Positions 52,797 through 62,524 of a stretch of DNA of 64,000 nt are shown one piece after another (position 1 is the first letter of the stretch; every line of letters starts with the position of its first letter). This DNA is from Chloroflexota bacterium (GTDB lineage Bacteria > Chloroflexota > Anaerolineae > 4572-78 > J111), in the NCBI GenBank assembly GCA_016860845.1, contig BOKF01000034.1:28123-92122 (forward strand). Reading direction: 5' to 3'. Both the position numbers and the translations under genes were made by a program. Under the pieces are notes generated by a model, which ran no database searches, had not been told where the DNA came from, and saw nothing but the letters and a program-made list of their open reading frames with translations.

Positions 52797-53861
52797 ATGA
52801 ATTTTTGGTGGAAGCTGATTTTGCTCTTCAGCACAGGGCTGGGCTTGATGGCTTGCGGAGCCAGTGCCGCCCAGACGCCTGCCCAAGAGAAAGAAGCTGC
52901 AGCACAAGCGGCCCCAACCGGACCGGCGGTAGTCACTGAAGCACCGGCCCAGTCATCGCCGAGTTTGCGCAAAGTTAAATTAGGTGTGGGCTATATTCCC
53001 GATGTTCAATTTACTCCCTTCTATGTTGCTCAGAACAAAGGATATTTTGCGGATGAAGGGCTTGAGGTGGAAATCGAATACGGTTTTGAGAATGACTTTG
53101 TGGCCCTGGCAGCGCAGGGGGAGCGAGAGTTCGCCATTGCCAGCGGCGACCAGGTCATCCTGGCTCGCGCCCAGGGATTGCCCATCACCTATGTGATGAA
53201 GTGGTATCAGCGCTTCCCCGTCGCACTCATGGCCAAGGCTGACACAGGGATTGCCACACCCGAAGACTTGGCCGGGAAGAAGGTCGGCCTGCCCGGACTT
53301 TTTGGCGCTTCCTTTATCGGCTGGAAGGGGCTGCTTTATGCCGCTAAACTTGACGAAAATTCTATCAAGGTAGAGGAGATTGGCTTTACCCAGGCAGCGG
53401 CCATACAGCAGGATTTGGTGGATGCCGCTATGATTTATATTGCCAATGAACCTAACCAACTCCGCGACCAGGGCATCGAGGTTAATGTGATCGAGGTGTC
53501 TGATTACATTGATCTGGTTTCGAATGGGCTGGTGGTGGGCGACAAGCTGATGGCCGATGATCCTGATCTGGTGCAGCGCATGGTCCGTGCTACTTTGCGC
53601 GGTCTGCAAGACACCATTGACCACCCCGACGACGCCTTTGCCATAACCCGCAAAGTTATTCCTGAAATTACCGACGACAAGGCTCCAACTCAGCGCAAAG
53701 TGTTGGCAGATTCGATTAAACTCTGGCAAAGCGATACCCTGGGCGAGTCGAGTCCCCAAGCCTGGCAGGCCTCGGTGGACTTTATGAGCAAAACCGGCCT
53801 GCTCGAAAAGGCGCTTGAGCCGGAGACGCTTTATACCAACAAATTTGTGGAAGCTGAGTAA
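52797..53861 (+). CDS. ribY: Riboflavin-type ABC transporter substrate-binding lipoprotein (RibY-like)
   Basis: About 354 residues, an NMT1/THI5-like periplasmic binding protein. The signal peptide ends in a lipobox (GLGLMACGAS), followed by an Ala/Pro-rich linker. The binding domain starts KLGVGYIPDVQFTPFYVAQNKGYF and includes GLPGLFGASFIGWKGLLYA (residues of about 165-185) in place of the usual cofactor-binding region. The start ATG at 52797 has GGAGAAAC upstream. Captures the flavin or a precursor outside the membrane and delivers it to RibX. Located between the second inverted repeat and the repeat at 53908-53969. Confidence 0.85.
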   Translation: MNFWWKLILLFSTGLGLMACGASAAQTPAQEKEAAAQAAPTGPAVVTEAPAQSSPSLRKVKLGVGYIPDVQFTPFYVAQNKGYFADEGLEVEIEYGFENDFVALAAQGEREFAIASGDQVILARAQGLPITYVMKWYQRFPVALMAKADTGIATPEDLAGKKVGLPGLFGASFIGWKGLLYAAKLDENSIKVEEIGFTQAAAIQQDLVDAAMIYIANEPNQLRDQGIEVNVIEVSDYIDLVSNGLVVGDKLMADDPDLVQRMVRATLRGLQDTIDHPDDAFAITRKVIPEITDDKAPTQRKVLADSIKLWQSDTLGESSPQAWQASVDFMSKTGLLEKALEPETLYTNKFVEAE

Positions 53862-53907
53862 GCCTCTTTAACTGAAATCCTCAGGAAGTTAGAATTCTTA
53901 GTTGCTG

Positions 53908-53969
53908 GCAGTCTTGTTCCCAACTGATCCTTCGACTTCGCTCAGGACAGGGTTTGGGAACAAGACTGC
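53908..53969. repeat. Perfect 16-base inverted repeat
   Basis: GCAGTCTTGTTCCCAA (53908-53923) faces TTGGGAACAAGACTGC (53954-53969). The loop contains CTTCGACTTCGCTCAGGACA, a motif seen widely as a dispersed bacterial repeat. It separates ribY from the ATPase gene. Confidence 0.85.
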
Positions 53970-54000
53970 AATTTATCCTGCTGTGACTAGACCTCAATTC

Positions 54001-54759
54001 ATGATACCAATTTTGCAGGTTGAGTCCCTGGGCAAAACGTTCGAGGGAGCCAACAACAGTACTTTATTAGCGATTGCCAATATCAGCTTTACCGTCTCCC
54101 CCGGCGAATTTCTGGCTATCGTTGGTCCCTCCGGCAGCGGCAAAACGACCCTGCTGCAACTGTTAGCCGGACTCATGCCGCCCACCAAAGGTCAGGTGCG
54201 GCTGGACGGGGTTCCCCTTACTAAACCTCAGCCGGAAATCGCGATCGTTTTTCAAAAACCCAACCTGATGCCCTGGCGAACGGTACTGGATAACGTGTTA
54301 TTACCTCTTCAAATTCAGGGTGTCTCCGCTGGTGAAGCTCAACACCAGGGTCAAGAAGTCCTGGCCCTGGTTGGGTTGAGTGAATTTGCCCTGGCCTACC
54401 CCAAGCAGCTTTCCGGGGGGATGGAACAGCGGGTGGCCGTAGCCAGGGCCTTGATTCAACAACCTCAAATCCTCCTGCTTGACGAGCCTTTTGGGGCCTT
54501 GGATGCACTGACCCGCGAGCGACTGAACGGGGAGTTGCTGCGCCTGTGGCAAAACCAAAACCTCACCGCCCTTATGGTCACCCACAACATCCGCGAGGCG
54601 GTTTTTTTGGCCGACCGGGTGCTGGTGCTTAGCCCGCGTCCAGCCACAATCGCGGCTGAGTTTGCTATTAACCTGCCCCGTCCTCGTCCCAAAGGCATCG
54701 AATATAGCGAAGAATTCGGCCAGTTAGCCTTTGAAATCCGGCAGGCAATTAAGGATTAA
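54001..54759 (+). CDS. ABC transporter ATP-binding protein (NitT/TauT type)
   Basis: About 252 residues. Walker A GPSGSGKTT, Q-loop FQKPNLMPW, signature LSGGMEQRVAVARAL, Walker B LLLDEPFGALD and the switch His in VTHNIREAV are all intact. It probably energises RibX. The start at 54001 (MIPILQVE) avoids the repeat that an upstream reading would encode as a Ser/Thr-rich tail; there is no clear ribosome binding site. Third gene of the FMN-controlled transporter, though the repeat before it may separate it. Confidence 0.9.
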   Translation: MIPILQVESLGKTFEGANNSTLLAIANISFTVSPGEFLAIVGPSGSGKTTLLQLLAGLMPPTKGQVRLDGVPLTKPQPEIAIVFQKPNLMPWRTVLDNVLLPLQIQGVSAGEAQHQGQEVLALVGLSEFALAYPKQLSGGMEQRVAVARALIQQPQILLLDEPFGALDALTRERLNGELLRLWQNQNLTALMVTHNIREAVFLADRVLVLSPRPATIAAEFAINLPRPRPKGIEYSEEFGQLAFEIRQAIKD

Positions 54760-54901
54760 CCACCTCAGCCCACCAGCCGGCTTCTTACCTCATAACAATT
54801 GGGGACGTTTCAATTTTTTGGTAGCGTAGGACAAGTTGGCCGCTTCACGTGTCTTACAAAACCCCCTGGAATCTGGGACAGACCTATAACAATTTCACCG
54901 T

Positions 54902-54931
54902 TTGCCTAGCACATCTGAATTAGTATATAAT
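54902..54931 (+). promoter_or_regulatory. Sigma70-like promoter of the sensor kinase gene
   Basis: TTGCCT (54902-54907), 18-base spacer, TATAAT (54926-54931), about 105 bases before the start codon. Confidence 0.5.
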
Positions 54932-55035
54932 TCCTTATCACTTATCAAGCTTTGGGGTCACTCACCTGTAGAGCCAGGCTCTACCTCTGCTAATCAGCAC
55001 ACCGACTTTGATTGGAACCAACGGGAGACTTCTTG

Positions 55036-56640
55036 ATGAGCAGTGAAAAGATAATAATAGTTGACGACGAGACTGACGTACTTGATCTCTGCAAACGAAT
55101 TTTGGAGGTTAAAGGCTATCAAGTTACCACCGCGCGTGATGGGCGGGAGGTCATTGAGTTTGCTAAAAAAGAGCGCTTTGATTTACTTTTAACCGATATC
55201 AGAATGCCGGGCATGAGTGGTCTGGAAGTTGCCCAGAAAGTTAAACAATTTGCACCCGATGTCATTTGCGTCACCATGACCGGTTTTAGCACTATGGACA
55301 TGGCCATCGAAGCCCTCAAACTGGGCATTGATGAGTTTATTATGAAGCCCTTTTCACCCGATGAGCTGAGCATGGCTATCGCCAAGGCCCTGGACAAAGA
55401 GCGCCTGCGCAAAGAGAATTTCCGCCTGCGTTCCTTGATCCCCCTCTTTGAACTCAATAAAACCCTTTTAGGTACGGTCGAAGTTGAAGAGGTTTTGCGC
55501 CAGCTCCTTGAGATTGCCAAAACAGAAACAAAAGCCGATTTTGCCAGCATATATACGTTTGACAGCGGCCAAATCGCGGCTCATTTTGAGCCTCTGGCGC
55601 ACGACGAATCCAGCCAGAAACAGCAGGAAGCCAGTTTCCAGTTAGCCAAGTTTATTGAAGGCGGCCCTCAGCTTTTCCTCAGCCATCAAACCGCGAACCC
55701 GCAGCAACATACCCTGTTAGACCAGCTTGGCATGGGCTTTGTGATCGCCACGCCACTGAAATCAAAAGAAATCACGCTGGGTGCGCTAATTCTGGGTCGC
55801 TCTCAAAATAATTTTGCCGCCGGCGATAGCAACTTTTTGTCAGTTTTAGCGGGTCAAGCCAGTATTGCCCTGGAAAACGCTCGCCTCTTCAGCGAAATTC
55901 AAGCGGCTTATGAAGAACTCAAAATGCTTGACCATATGAAGAGCGAGTTTATTAATATTGCCGCGCATGAACTACGCACCCCCCTGGCTATTCTGATGGG
56001 CTATGCCAGTATGCTTGAGGAGGATTTGCAAGGGGTGCAGCATGATTACGTCACCACGATTATGCGAAACTCACTCCGGCTGACTCACCTCATTGACGAT
56101 ATGCTCAGTCTGCAATCGCTGGAAAGCGGGGTGGTTTCTCTGGTCAAAGAACCCTTGAACCTGGCCGAAGCGATTCAGGCTGTTGTAGATGATGTAACTC
56201 TGTGGGCAGAACAAAAGAACTTAAACATTGAGATTGACATCCCTGCCGATTTTCCTCAGATGATCGCCGACCGGCAAAAATTTGACCTCATCGTCGTTAA
56301 TTTGTTCAACAACGCCGTCAAGTTTACCCCTCCTGACGGTCATATTACCTTTAAAGCCAGAGTGACCGAGGACAATATGACCACTATCTCCGTAACGAAT
56401 ACCGGCATCAGTATTCCCAAAAAAGAACTGAACCGCGTTTTTGAACGTTTTTACCAGGTGGAGAAATCTCTGACCCGCGAGCACGGAGGCATCGGCCTGG
56501 GACTTTCCATTGCCAAAGGAATGGTCAGCGTGTGTGGCGGCGAAATTTTTGCCGAAAGTGAAGAGGGCAAAAGCACGACTTTTACTTTTACCCTCCCGCT
56601 TGACAATAGTCATCTCGAAGAACGGACGCTAAAAATATGA
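55036..56640 (+). CDS. Hybrid response-regulator/GAF/histidine kinase
   Basis: About 534 residues. Receiver at 1-125 (IIIVDDETDVLDLC; phosphoacceptor Asp54 in LLLTDIRMPGMSG). A linker helix leads to a GAF domain (about 150-290, ILGRSQNNFAAGDSNFLSVLAGQASIALENARLF; a small-molecule sensing fold). HisKA has FINIAAHELRTPLAIL with the phospho-His, and the catalytic ATPase has NLFNNAVKF and GIGLGLSIAKGM. The receiver at the N-terminus of a kinase suggests it takes phosphate from another kinase or controls its own. GGGAG is 9 bases before the ATG at 55036. No membrane segments: a cytoplasmic sensor. Confidence 0.92.
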   Translation: MSSEKIIIVDDETDVLDLCKRILEVKGYQVTTARDGREVIEFAKKERFDLLLTDIRMPGMSGLEVAQKVKQFAPDVICVTMTGFSTMDMAIEALKLGIDEFIMKPFSPDELSMAIAKALDKERLRKENFRLRSLIPLFELNKTLLGTVEVEEVLRQLLEIAKTETKADFASIYTFDSGQIAAHFEPLAHDESSQKQQEASFQLAKFIEGGPQLFLSHQTANPQQHTLLDQLGMGFVIATPLKSKEITLGALILGRSQNNFAAGDSNFLSVLAGQASIALENARLFSEIQAAYEELKMLDHMKSEFINIAAHELRTPLAILMGYASMLEEDLQGVQHDYVTTIMRNSLRLTHLIDDMLSLQSLESGVVSLVKEPLNLAEAIQAVVDDVTLWAEQKNLNIEIDIPADFPQMIADRQKFDLIVVNLFNNAVKFTPPDGHITFKARVTEDNMTTISVTNTGISIPKKELNRVFERFYQVEKSLTREHGGIGLGLSIAKGMVSVCGGEIFAESEEGKSTTFTFTLPLDNSHLEERTLKI

Positions 56641-56718
56641 GAAGTGAGAAGTAAGAAAACCGGATATTGATTTAAAGCAGTCAATTCGAAGGGATTCTAT
56701 TTTCTTATTTCTAATTTT

Positions 56719-57744
56719 TTATTTTGTCTGGCCCCAATCTCCGGTTTCTAAAAACTCCCTCACTTTTTGATAGATAGCTTCTAAACCCTCGCTCACCTCA
56801 AACCAACCAATTCGTGGATCGTCCAGGCGAAACCAGTTGTACTGCTGGCGGACAAAGCGCCGAGTTTCCTTTTTAATCAGCGCCACCGCTTCTTCAAGGC
56901 TAACCTCGCCACGCAGATACTGGCCTATCTGGCGATAACCTAAACCCGACATCGCCGGCAAATGCCAGCCATAACCCGCCTCAACCAGTCGCTTGACTTC
57001 ATCCAGCAGCCCCAGCTCTATCATTCGATCAACGCGCTGGTCAATTCGCTGGTAGAGCGCCTCGCGGGGCATGGTTAACCCCACCTGCAAAATGCGATAG
57101 GGGGGCGGAGTTTTACGCTGGTGCTGGCTAATCGGGATATCTGTTTTGTGATAAACTTCCAGCGCCCGAATGACCCGGCGCACGTTACGGGCATCGAGCT
57201 TTTGGGCCGCCTGCGGGTCAACTGCGGCTAACTTGGCGTGGAAAGCCTCGGGGCCGATGGTCTCCGCTTCAGCCTCAAGCGCGGCGCGGAGGTCAGGGTC
57301 TGGCGGCACGCGGGGCACGCTCCACCCCTCAACTACCGCCTGCACCCACTGCCCTGTCCCACCGACTAACAGGGGCAGCCGCCGGCGCCGATGAATTGCT
57401 TCAATAGCCGCACAAGCTCGCTCTTGAAATTCGACCAGGGTTAAAACTTCATCGGGATTGACGACATCAATCAGGTGGTGGGGGACAAGCGCCTGTTCCT
57501 CCGGCGTGGCTTTGGCGGAGCCAATATCCAGCCCGCGGTAGATTTGACGCGAGTCGGCGGAGATGATTTCACCGTTAAAATTTTGGGTAATTTGCAGCGA
57601 GAGGGCAGTTTTTCCAACCGCGGTCGGGCCGACGAGAACCAGCAGGGGTGGGGACACGAGGAGACGAGGAGGCGAGGAGGCGAGGACATCTTTTCCCTCT
57701 TCTTCTCGCCTCACCGCCTCTTCATTGCTTCGCCTCATCGCCAT
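56719..57744 (-). CDS. miaA: tRNA dimethylallyltransferase
   Basis: About 341 residues. Adds a dimethylallyl group to A37 of tRNAs that read UNN codons. P-loop LVGPTAVGKTALS, then SADSRQIYRGLDIGSAK and LLVGGTGQWVQAVVEG. The P-loop is near residue 40 instead of near 10: the N-terminus is lengthened by about 30 residues encoded by a GAGGCGAGG-type inverted repeat (57668-57720). The start ATG at 57744 overlaps the M32 peptidase stop by one base (TGATG). Confidence 0.93.
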   Translation of the reverse strand: MAMRRSNEEAVRREEEGKDVLASSPPRLLVSPPLLVLVGPTAVGKTALSLQITQNFNGEIISADSRQIYRGLDIGSAKATPEEQALVPHHLIDVVNPDEVLTLVEFQERACAAIEAIHRRRRLPLLVGGTGQWVQAVVEGWSVPRVPPDPDLRAALEAEAETIGPEAFHAKLAAVDPQAAQKLDARNVRRVIRALEVYHKTDIPISQHQRKTPPPYRILQVGLTMPREALYQRIDQRVDRMIELGLLDEVKRLVEAGYGWHLPAMSGLGYRQIGQYLRGEVSLEEAVALIKKETRRFVRQQYNWFRLDDPRIGWFEVSEGLEAIYQKVREFLETGDWGQTK

Positions 57745-59246
57745 CACAACTCGTAGATGTCGGCATACTTCCGCCTGATATAAGCCAGGTACGGCTGGGC
57801 CTCAATGCGGTCCGCACCGGTCACCCGCTTAACTAACTCATTGGCCGTAAATTTCCGGCCATGCCGGTGAATCTTATCCTTAAACCAGGCCAGCAGCGCT
57901 CCGAATTCACCCCGGCTAACCTGTTCCGGCAAATCCGGTACGTCTTGCAGCGTTTGCCGGTAAAATTGGAGGGAAAGGACATTCCCCAGCGTATAAGTTG
58001 GAAAATAGCCCATCATTCCGCCCGACCAGTGAATATCCTGTAAGACGCCCAGAGCATCATCGGGAGGCGTCAGGCCTAGAGACGCTTGCATTTTTGCATT
58101 CCAGGCCTCCGGCAAGTCGGCCACTTTAAGCCGCTGCTCCAGCAAATCCTGCTCCAATTCAAAACGCAGGAAAATGTGCAAATTGTAGGTAACTTCATCG
58201 GCCTCAACACGAATAAAAGAAGGCTCGACCTTGTTGATGGCGCGATAAAACTGGTCCAGGCTGGTATCCTGAAGTTGGGTGGGGAAGAATTCCTGCAACT
58301 GGGGGTAATAAAATTGCCAGAACTCCCGGCTGTGCCCCAACACGTTCTCCCACAGGCGAGATTGGGACTCATGCACGCCCAGCGAGGTCCCACCCGCCAG
58401 AAAACTCCCTTCCAGGGAAGGGTCGCCATTCTGCTCATACAAAGCATGGCCGCCTTCGTGCAGGGTGCTAAACAACGCAGAGGGAAAGGTGTCTCGGCTG
58501 ACCCGCGTGGTGATGCGCACGTCGTTGATGGAGAAATTGATCGTGAAAGGATGAACCGATTTATCCTGACGGCCTCGCTCCAGGTCAAAGCCAATTGCCT
58601 TCAACGGCATCATCCCGAAATCCCACTGGACCGTTTCGTCAAAGTCCTGCTTCAAAACAGCGTCATCCGCCTGGTCAGCCCGCTCGACAATCGCCTGCAC
58701 CAGCGGCACCAGCTCGGTCTTCAACTCCCCAAACACCCGGTTAACTTCAGCCGTTTTCATGCCCGGCTCAAACTGGTCGAGCAGGGCATCGTAGAGACAA
58801 TCCTCATAGCCGTAGGCTTCAGCCACCTGGATATTCAGATCAACAATCTTGGTCAGAATGTCGTGAAAGTGAGCAAAATCCTTATTGGCCCGCGCCTGAG
58901 TCCAAATTTGCTGGCCCAGGGAAAAAGTCCGGCTCAATTCCGCCACCAGGGCGGTGGGTAGTTTGCGGGCCTTGTCGTAATCCCGCCGGACAACCCGGAT
59001 TAAACTGGCCTCATCGGAGTCATACGGGAAACCGGCGCTGGCCAGGTCGCTTAGCAACACCCCAATCTCATCGGCAATGAACAGCTCGTGGGTAATTTTG
59101 CTGATGGTTGCCAGTTGTTCGGCCCGGGCCAGCGCGCCGCCGGGCGGCATAAACACCTGCTGGTCCCAGCCCAGCACCGACTCAACAGCTTGAAGGTTCT
59201 TAATTTCTTTAAGCTTAGCATTGAGTATTGCTAATTTTTCTTCCAA
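57744..59246 (-). CDS. M32 family carboxypeptidase (thermostable/Taq type)
   Basis: About 500 residues. A zinc metallopeptidase that removes C-terminal residues. HEXXH motif is TLHEGGHALYEQ, followed by LGVHESQSRLWEN with the third ligand Glu. LNAKLKEIKNLQAVESVLGWDQQ at the start is typical. I set the start at a TTG (59246) because AGGAG lies 7 bases upstream; an ATG further upstream at 59300 lacks a site. It follows hicA and overlaps miaA by one base, in a lepA-hicB-hicA-peptidase-miaA string. Confidence 0.9.
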   Translation of the reverse strand: MEEKLAILNAKLKEIKNLQAVESVLGWDQQVFMPPGGALARAEQLATISKITHELFIADEIGVLLSDLASAGFPYDSDEASLIRVVRRDYDKARKLPTALVAELSRTFSLGQQIWTQARANKDFAHFHDILTKIVDLNIQVAEAYGYEDCLYDALLDQFEPGMKTAEVNRVFGELKTELVPLVQAIVERADQADDAVLKQDFDETVQWDFGMMPLKAIGFDLERGRQDKSVHPFTINFSINDVRITTRVSRDTFPSALFSTLHEGGHALYEQNGDPSLEGSFLAGGTSLGVHESQSRLWENVLGHSREFWQFYYPQLQEFFPTQLQDTSLDQFYRAINKVEPSFIRVEADEVTYNLHIFLRFELEQDLLEQRLKVADLPEAWNAKMQASLGLTPPDDALGVLQDIHWSGGMMGYFPTYTLGNVLSLQFYRQTLQDVPDLPEQVSRGEFGALLAWFKDKIHRHGRKFTANELVKRVTGADRIEAQPYLAYIRRKYADIYEL

Positions 59247-59328
59247 AGATGGACTCCTACCTGGATTATAAGTTAAACTACTCGGCTGCAAATAACACAA
59301 GAACAGCCATCGCTATCCCCCATCAGGA

Positions 59329-59562
59329 TTAATGCAGACTATTCCATTCTTCAGCCGTGACCTCGCGGCCAATTATCACCTCGACTTCTTTAATCATTAT
59401 CCGCAATTGGGGTACAGAGCACTCGGCATTAGATGGGACTGTCAGGCGATGTTCCTGGTAAAGCATAAACTGATGCCGCGTACCCGCAAGAGGCCCTTCA
59501 AAACCAAGCTTATGCAAACGCCGAATAAAATCCCGGCGCTTACATGGACTCCATTGACTCAT
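59329..59562 (-). CDS. hicA: HicA-type mRNA interferase toxin
   Basis: 77 residues of the HicA double-stranded RNA-binding-like fold: KRRDFIRRLHKLGFEGP, then GTRHQFMLYQEHRLTVP with the catalytic His, and a C-terminal VTAEEWNSL. It cleaves mRNA when free of HicB. It overlaps the hicB gene upstream by 23 bases, so the antitoxin is translated first, which is less common than toxin-first. Confidence 0.88.
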   Translation of the reverse strand: MSQWSPCKRRDFIRRLHKLGFEGPLAGTRHQFMLYQEHRLTVPSNAECSVPQLRIMIKEVEVIIGREVTAEEWNSLH

Positions 59563-59812
59563 AGCTGGGTTCCTCGTTTAAATCAATTCCAGCAATGACC
59601 GGCAACGAGTGGCCTAATTTAAGGCCAACCAATATCCAATCCTCAAGGGTAGAACGCAGTTCCGCCACACATTCCTTTAAGTTGGCTGCAAAAGCGATAA
59701 CCCCCTGGCAAGCAGGAATGCGCCCCACAAACGTTCCATCCTCTAATTTATCATACTCAGCCTGGGCCATGGCCTGCTCCACATAATCGCTTAAGATAAA
59801 TTGGATCGCCAT
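59540..59812 (-). CDS. hicB: HicB-type antitoxin
   Basis: 90 residues with the HicB partial RNase-H-like fold: AEYDKLEDGTFVGRIPACQGVIAFAANLKECVAELRSTLEDWI (residues of about 18-60). No C-terminal DNA-binding domain is seen, so repression must come from elsewhere. A GAGGAG ribosome binding site lies at the end of lepA and the start codon is 3 bases after its stop, so it is expressed from the lepA transcript. Confidence 0.85.
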   Translation of the reverse strand: MAIQFILSDYVEQAMAQAEYDKLEDGTFVGRIPACQGVIAFAANLKECVAELRSTLEDWILVGLKLGHSLPVIAGIDLNEEPSYESMESM

Positions 59813-59815
59813 ATT

Positions 59816-61612
59816 TTACTCCTCACCCAATCTTAAAACCGACATAAATGCCTCTTGCGGAATCTCGACACTGCCGACCATCTTCATCCGTTTTTTGCCC
59901 TTCTTCTGCTTTTCCAGCAGCTTGCGCTTGCGGGTAATATCGCCGCCGTAGCACTTGGCCAGCACATCTTTGCGCATGGCCTGCACGTTAGCCCGGCTGA
60001 TGATCTTCTTGCCCACCGCCGCCTGGATCGGCACCACAAACTGCTGGCGGGGGATAACCTCCTTCAGCTTGCTGACCAGCTTCTGGCCGCGATTGTAGCT
60101 CTGGTCGCGGTGGACGATGATGCTCAATGCATCCACCGGGTCGCTGTTGACCAGCACATCCAGTTTGACCAGGTCGCTGGGCCGGTAGCCCTCAAAGCGA
60201 TAGTCCAGCGACGCATAGCCGCGCGTGGCGCTCTTAAGCTGGTCGTAATAATCCACAATCATCTCCGACAGCGGCAGGAAATATTCCATCAGCACCCGCT
60301 TTTCGTCCAGGTACTCCATCTTGATAAACTCGCCCCGCCGCCGGGTGGTGATGTCCATAATCGGGCCGATGTAATCGGCCGGGGTGAAGACGCTGATATG
60401 CATCCACGGCTCGGCGATGGTTTCAATCGTGGTGGGGTCAGGTACATCGGCCGGGTTGTCAATGACCATCTTTTCGCCGTTGGTCTTGACAATCTCGTAC
60501 TCCACGCTGGGCGAGGTTGCCAGCAAGTCAAGATCGTACTCCCGCTCCAGCCGTTCCTGGATGATCTCCATATGGAACAGGCCCAAAAAGCCCACCCGAA
60601 AGCCAAACCCCAGCGCCTGGCTCGACTCCGGCTGGTACACCAGCGAGGCGTCGTTGAGTTGCAGCTTTTCCAGCGCATCTTTGAGCAGATTGTAGTCCTC
60701 GGCTTCGGTGGGGTAAAAGCCGGCAAAAACCATCGGCTTGACCGGCTTGTAGCCGGGTAAGGCTTGGACATTCAACGCATGGGCCACGGTATCACCCACC
60801 CGCACATCACGGATCGTCTTCAAACCGGTGGCAATGTAACCGACTTCGCCGGCGGAGAGCTGGTCGGTGGGCTGCATGCCGGGCCGAAAAAAACCAATTT
60901 CCAGCGGCTCAAGGGTCCGCTCGGTCGCCAGGAGCTGAACCGTGTCGCCCTTTTTGAGCTGCCCATCCACCACCCGGATGTAGGCGATAACGCCTTTGTA
61001 GGCATCGTAGTGGCTGTCAAAAATCAGGGCACGAAGGGGGGCGTCAAATTTGCCCAACGGCGGCGGAATCCGTTCCACAATCGCTTCCAGCAGCTCACTC
61101 ACGCCGGCCCCGGTTTTGGCGCTGACCGGCAGCACGTCCGCCGCATCCAGGCCAATCAGGTCTTCAACTTCCTGGGCCACTTCCTCGGGCCGGGCCGAGG
61201 CCAAGTCAATTTTGTTGACCACCGGCACGATCTCCAATTTGTAATCGAGGGCCAGGTAGAGATTGGCCAGGGTTTGGGCTTCGATACCCTGGGTCGCGTC
61301 CACCACCAGCACCGCGCCCTCACAGGCAGCCAGCGCCCGGCTGACTTCGTAAGTGAAGTCAACGTGGCCGGGAGTGTCAATTAAGTTCAGTTCGTAAATT
61401 TGACCGTCGGCGGCGGTGTACTGCATCCGCACGGCGGAGGCTTTGATAGTCACGCCCTTCTCGCGTTCCAGGTCCATGCCGTCGAGAACCTGCTCCTGCA
61501 TGTCCCGGTCGGCGATGGTGCCGGTACTTTGCAGCAGGCGGTCGGCCAGGGTGCTTTTGCCGTGGTCAATGTGAGCAATAATACAAAAGTTTCTAATGTG
61601 TGTTTGATCCAT
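59816..61612 (-). CDS. lepA: Elongation factor 4 (LepA)
   Basis: 598-residue ribosomal GTPase related to EF-G without domain IV; it can back-translocate ribosomes. [15 protein letters not shown] at 13-27, [16 protein letters not shown], and [13 protein letters not shown] in the G-domain. The C-terminal domain has the LepA-specific [43 protein letters not shown] region (about residues 534-577). Length normal. It heads the lepA-hicB-hicA-peptidase-miaA string. ATG at 61612. Confidence 0.96.
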   Translation of the reverse strand: MDQTHIRNFCIIAHIDHGKSTLADRLLQSTGTIADRDMQEQVLDGMDLEREKGVTIKASAVRMQYTAADGQIYELNLIDTPGHVDFTYEVSRALAACEGAVLVVDATQGIEAQTLANLYLALDYKLEIVPVVNKIDLASARPEEVAQEVEDLIGLDAADVLPVSAKTGAGVSELLEAIVERIPPPLGKFDAPLRALIFDSHYDAYKGVIAYIRVVDGQLKKGDTVQLLATERTLEPLEIGFFRPGMQPTDQLSAGEVGYIATGLKTIRDVRVGDTVAHALNVQALPGYKPVKPMVFAGFYPTEAEDYNLLKDALEKLQLNDASLVYQPESSQALGFGFRVGFLGLFHMEIIQERLEREYDLDLLATSPSVEYEIVKTNGEKMVIDNPADVPDPTTIETIAEPWMHISVFTPADYIGPIMDITTRRRGEFIKMEYLDEKRVLMEYFLPLSEMIVDYYDQLKSATRGYASLDYRFEGYRPSDLVKLDVLVNSDPVDALSIIVHRDQSYNRGQKLVSKLKEVIPRQQFVVPIQAAVGKKIISRANVQAMRKDVLAKCYGGDITRKRKLLEKQKKGKKRMKMVGSVEIPQEAFMSVLRLGEE

Positions 61613-61681
61613 AACTCGATTTCGGATTCCAGCTTTCAGATTTTGGAGAATTATACAACAGGGATAATGGATTTCATAACC

Positions 61682-61712
61682 CCCTACTCCCTACTTCCTA
61701 CTCCCTACTCCT
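61682..61712. repeat. Short tandem repeat CCCTACTC
   Basis: Four imperfect tandem copies of CCCTACT(C/T)C upstream of the PHP gene and lepA. No known function. Confidence 0.65.
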
Positions 61713-61822
61713 TGGAGAAAGGGTCTAACCATTTCCCTATATTTTTCTCACTGATTTTCAATGGTCTTGTGCCATAATTCAGGCTGAAGCATCAACCTGG
61801 ACATTCAAGGAAAGGAAATTCC

Positions 61823-62524
61823 ATGTACAGCAAAGCCGACACCCATCTGCACACCACCTGCAGCGACGGTCTGATGTCGCCTGAGGATACGGTTGAAATC
61901 ATTGCCAGCCAGACCGATTTGCGGGTCATCGCCATTACCGATCACGACACCGCGGAAGGCGCTCTGCTGGCGCACGCCTATGCCAAGCGCCGGGGACTGC
62001 CGCTGGACGTGATTATAGGCCAGGAATTCTCAACGGTGGATGGCGATGTCGTCGGCCTATTCTTGAAAGCCACCCTGCCCAAGTTCAAAACTGCGGCCAA
62101 AGCCATTGACGCCATTCACGCCCAGGGCGGCCTGGCCGTAGCCGTTCATCCCTTCAGCCACTGGTCAACCCTCAACTATATGTGCGGCCTGGGAGCGAAG
62201 ATTTTTGAGCTGCCGCTCGACGCGGTCGAGGTCCGCAACGGCTTTCCAACCAATTTTCTGACCAATCCTTTGACCGAACGGCTCCTGCGCCGCAAAGGCC
62301 AGAACCTGGCCGAACTGGGCGGCAGTGACTCCCATGTGCCGTTTACCGCCGGTCAAGCCTTTACCTGGTTTGAGGGCCAGACCGCCAGCGATTTGCGCTG
62401 GGCCATCGAGAGCGGCACAACTCGGGCTGGCGGCACCCTCTGGACTCCCCTCAGCCTGGCCCGGATGATCCCGGTTCTCCTGGAGCGGGGACTGCCGCAC
62501 TACGAACACGTCTATTCGGATTAA
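61823..62524 (+). CDS. PHP domain phosphoesterase-like protein
   Basis: 233 residues of the polymerase-and-histidinol-phosphatase metal-binding fold. Metal-ligand motifs are ADTHLHTTCSDG at 6-17, AITDHDTAEGA near 39, GQEFSTVDGDV and AVHPFSH, with a final GGSDSHVP. Stand-alone PHP proteins of this length hydrolyse phosphate esters such as nucleoside 3',5'-bisphosphates; substrate here unknown. AAGGAAA precedes the ATG. The last 4 bases overlap the convergent SGNH gene. Confidence 0.9.
   Translation: MYSKADTHLHTTCSDGLMSPEDTVEIIASQTDLRVIAITDHDTAEGALLAHAYAKRRGLPLDVIIGQEFSTVDGDVVGLFLKATLPKFKTAAKAIDAIHAQGGLAVAVHPFSHWSTLNYMCGLGAKIFELPLDAVEVRNGFPTNFLTNPLTERLLRRKGQNLAELGGSDSHVPFTAGQAFTWFEGQTASDLRWAIESGTTRAGGTLWTPLSLARMIPVLLERGLPHYEHVYSD

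Noticed and set aside
58086..58961. 291-codon plus-strand open frame
   Set aside because: It is antisense to the well-supported M32 peptidase gene.
59855..60760. 301-codon plus-strand open frame
   Set aside because: It is antisense to lepA and has no protein features.
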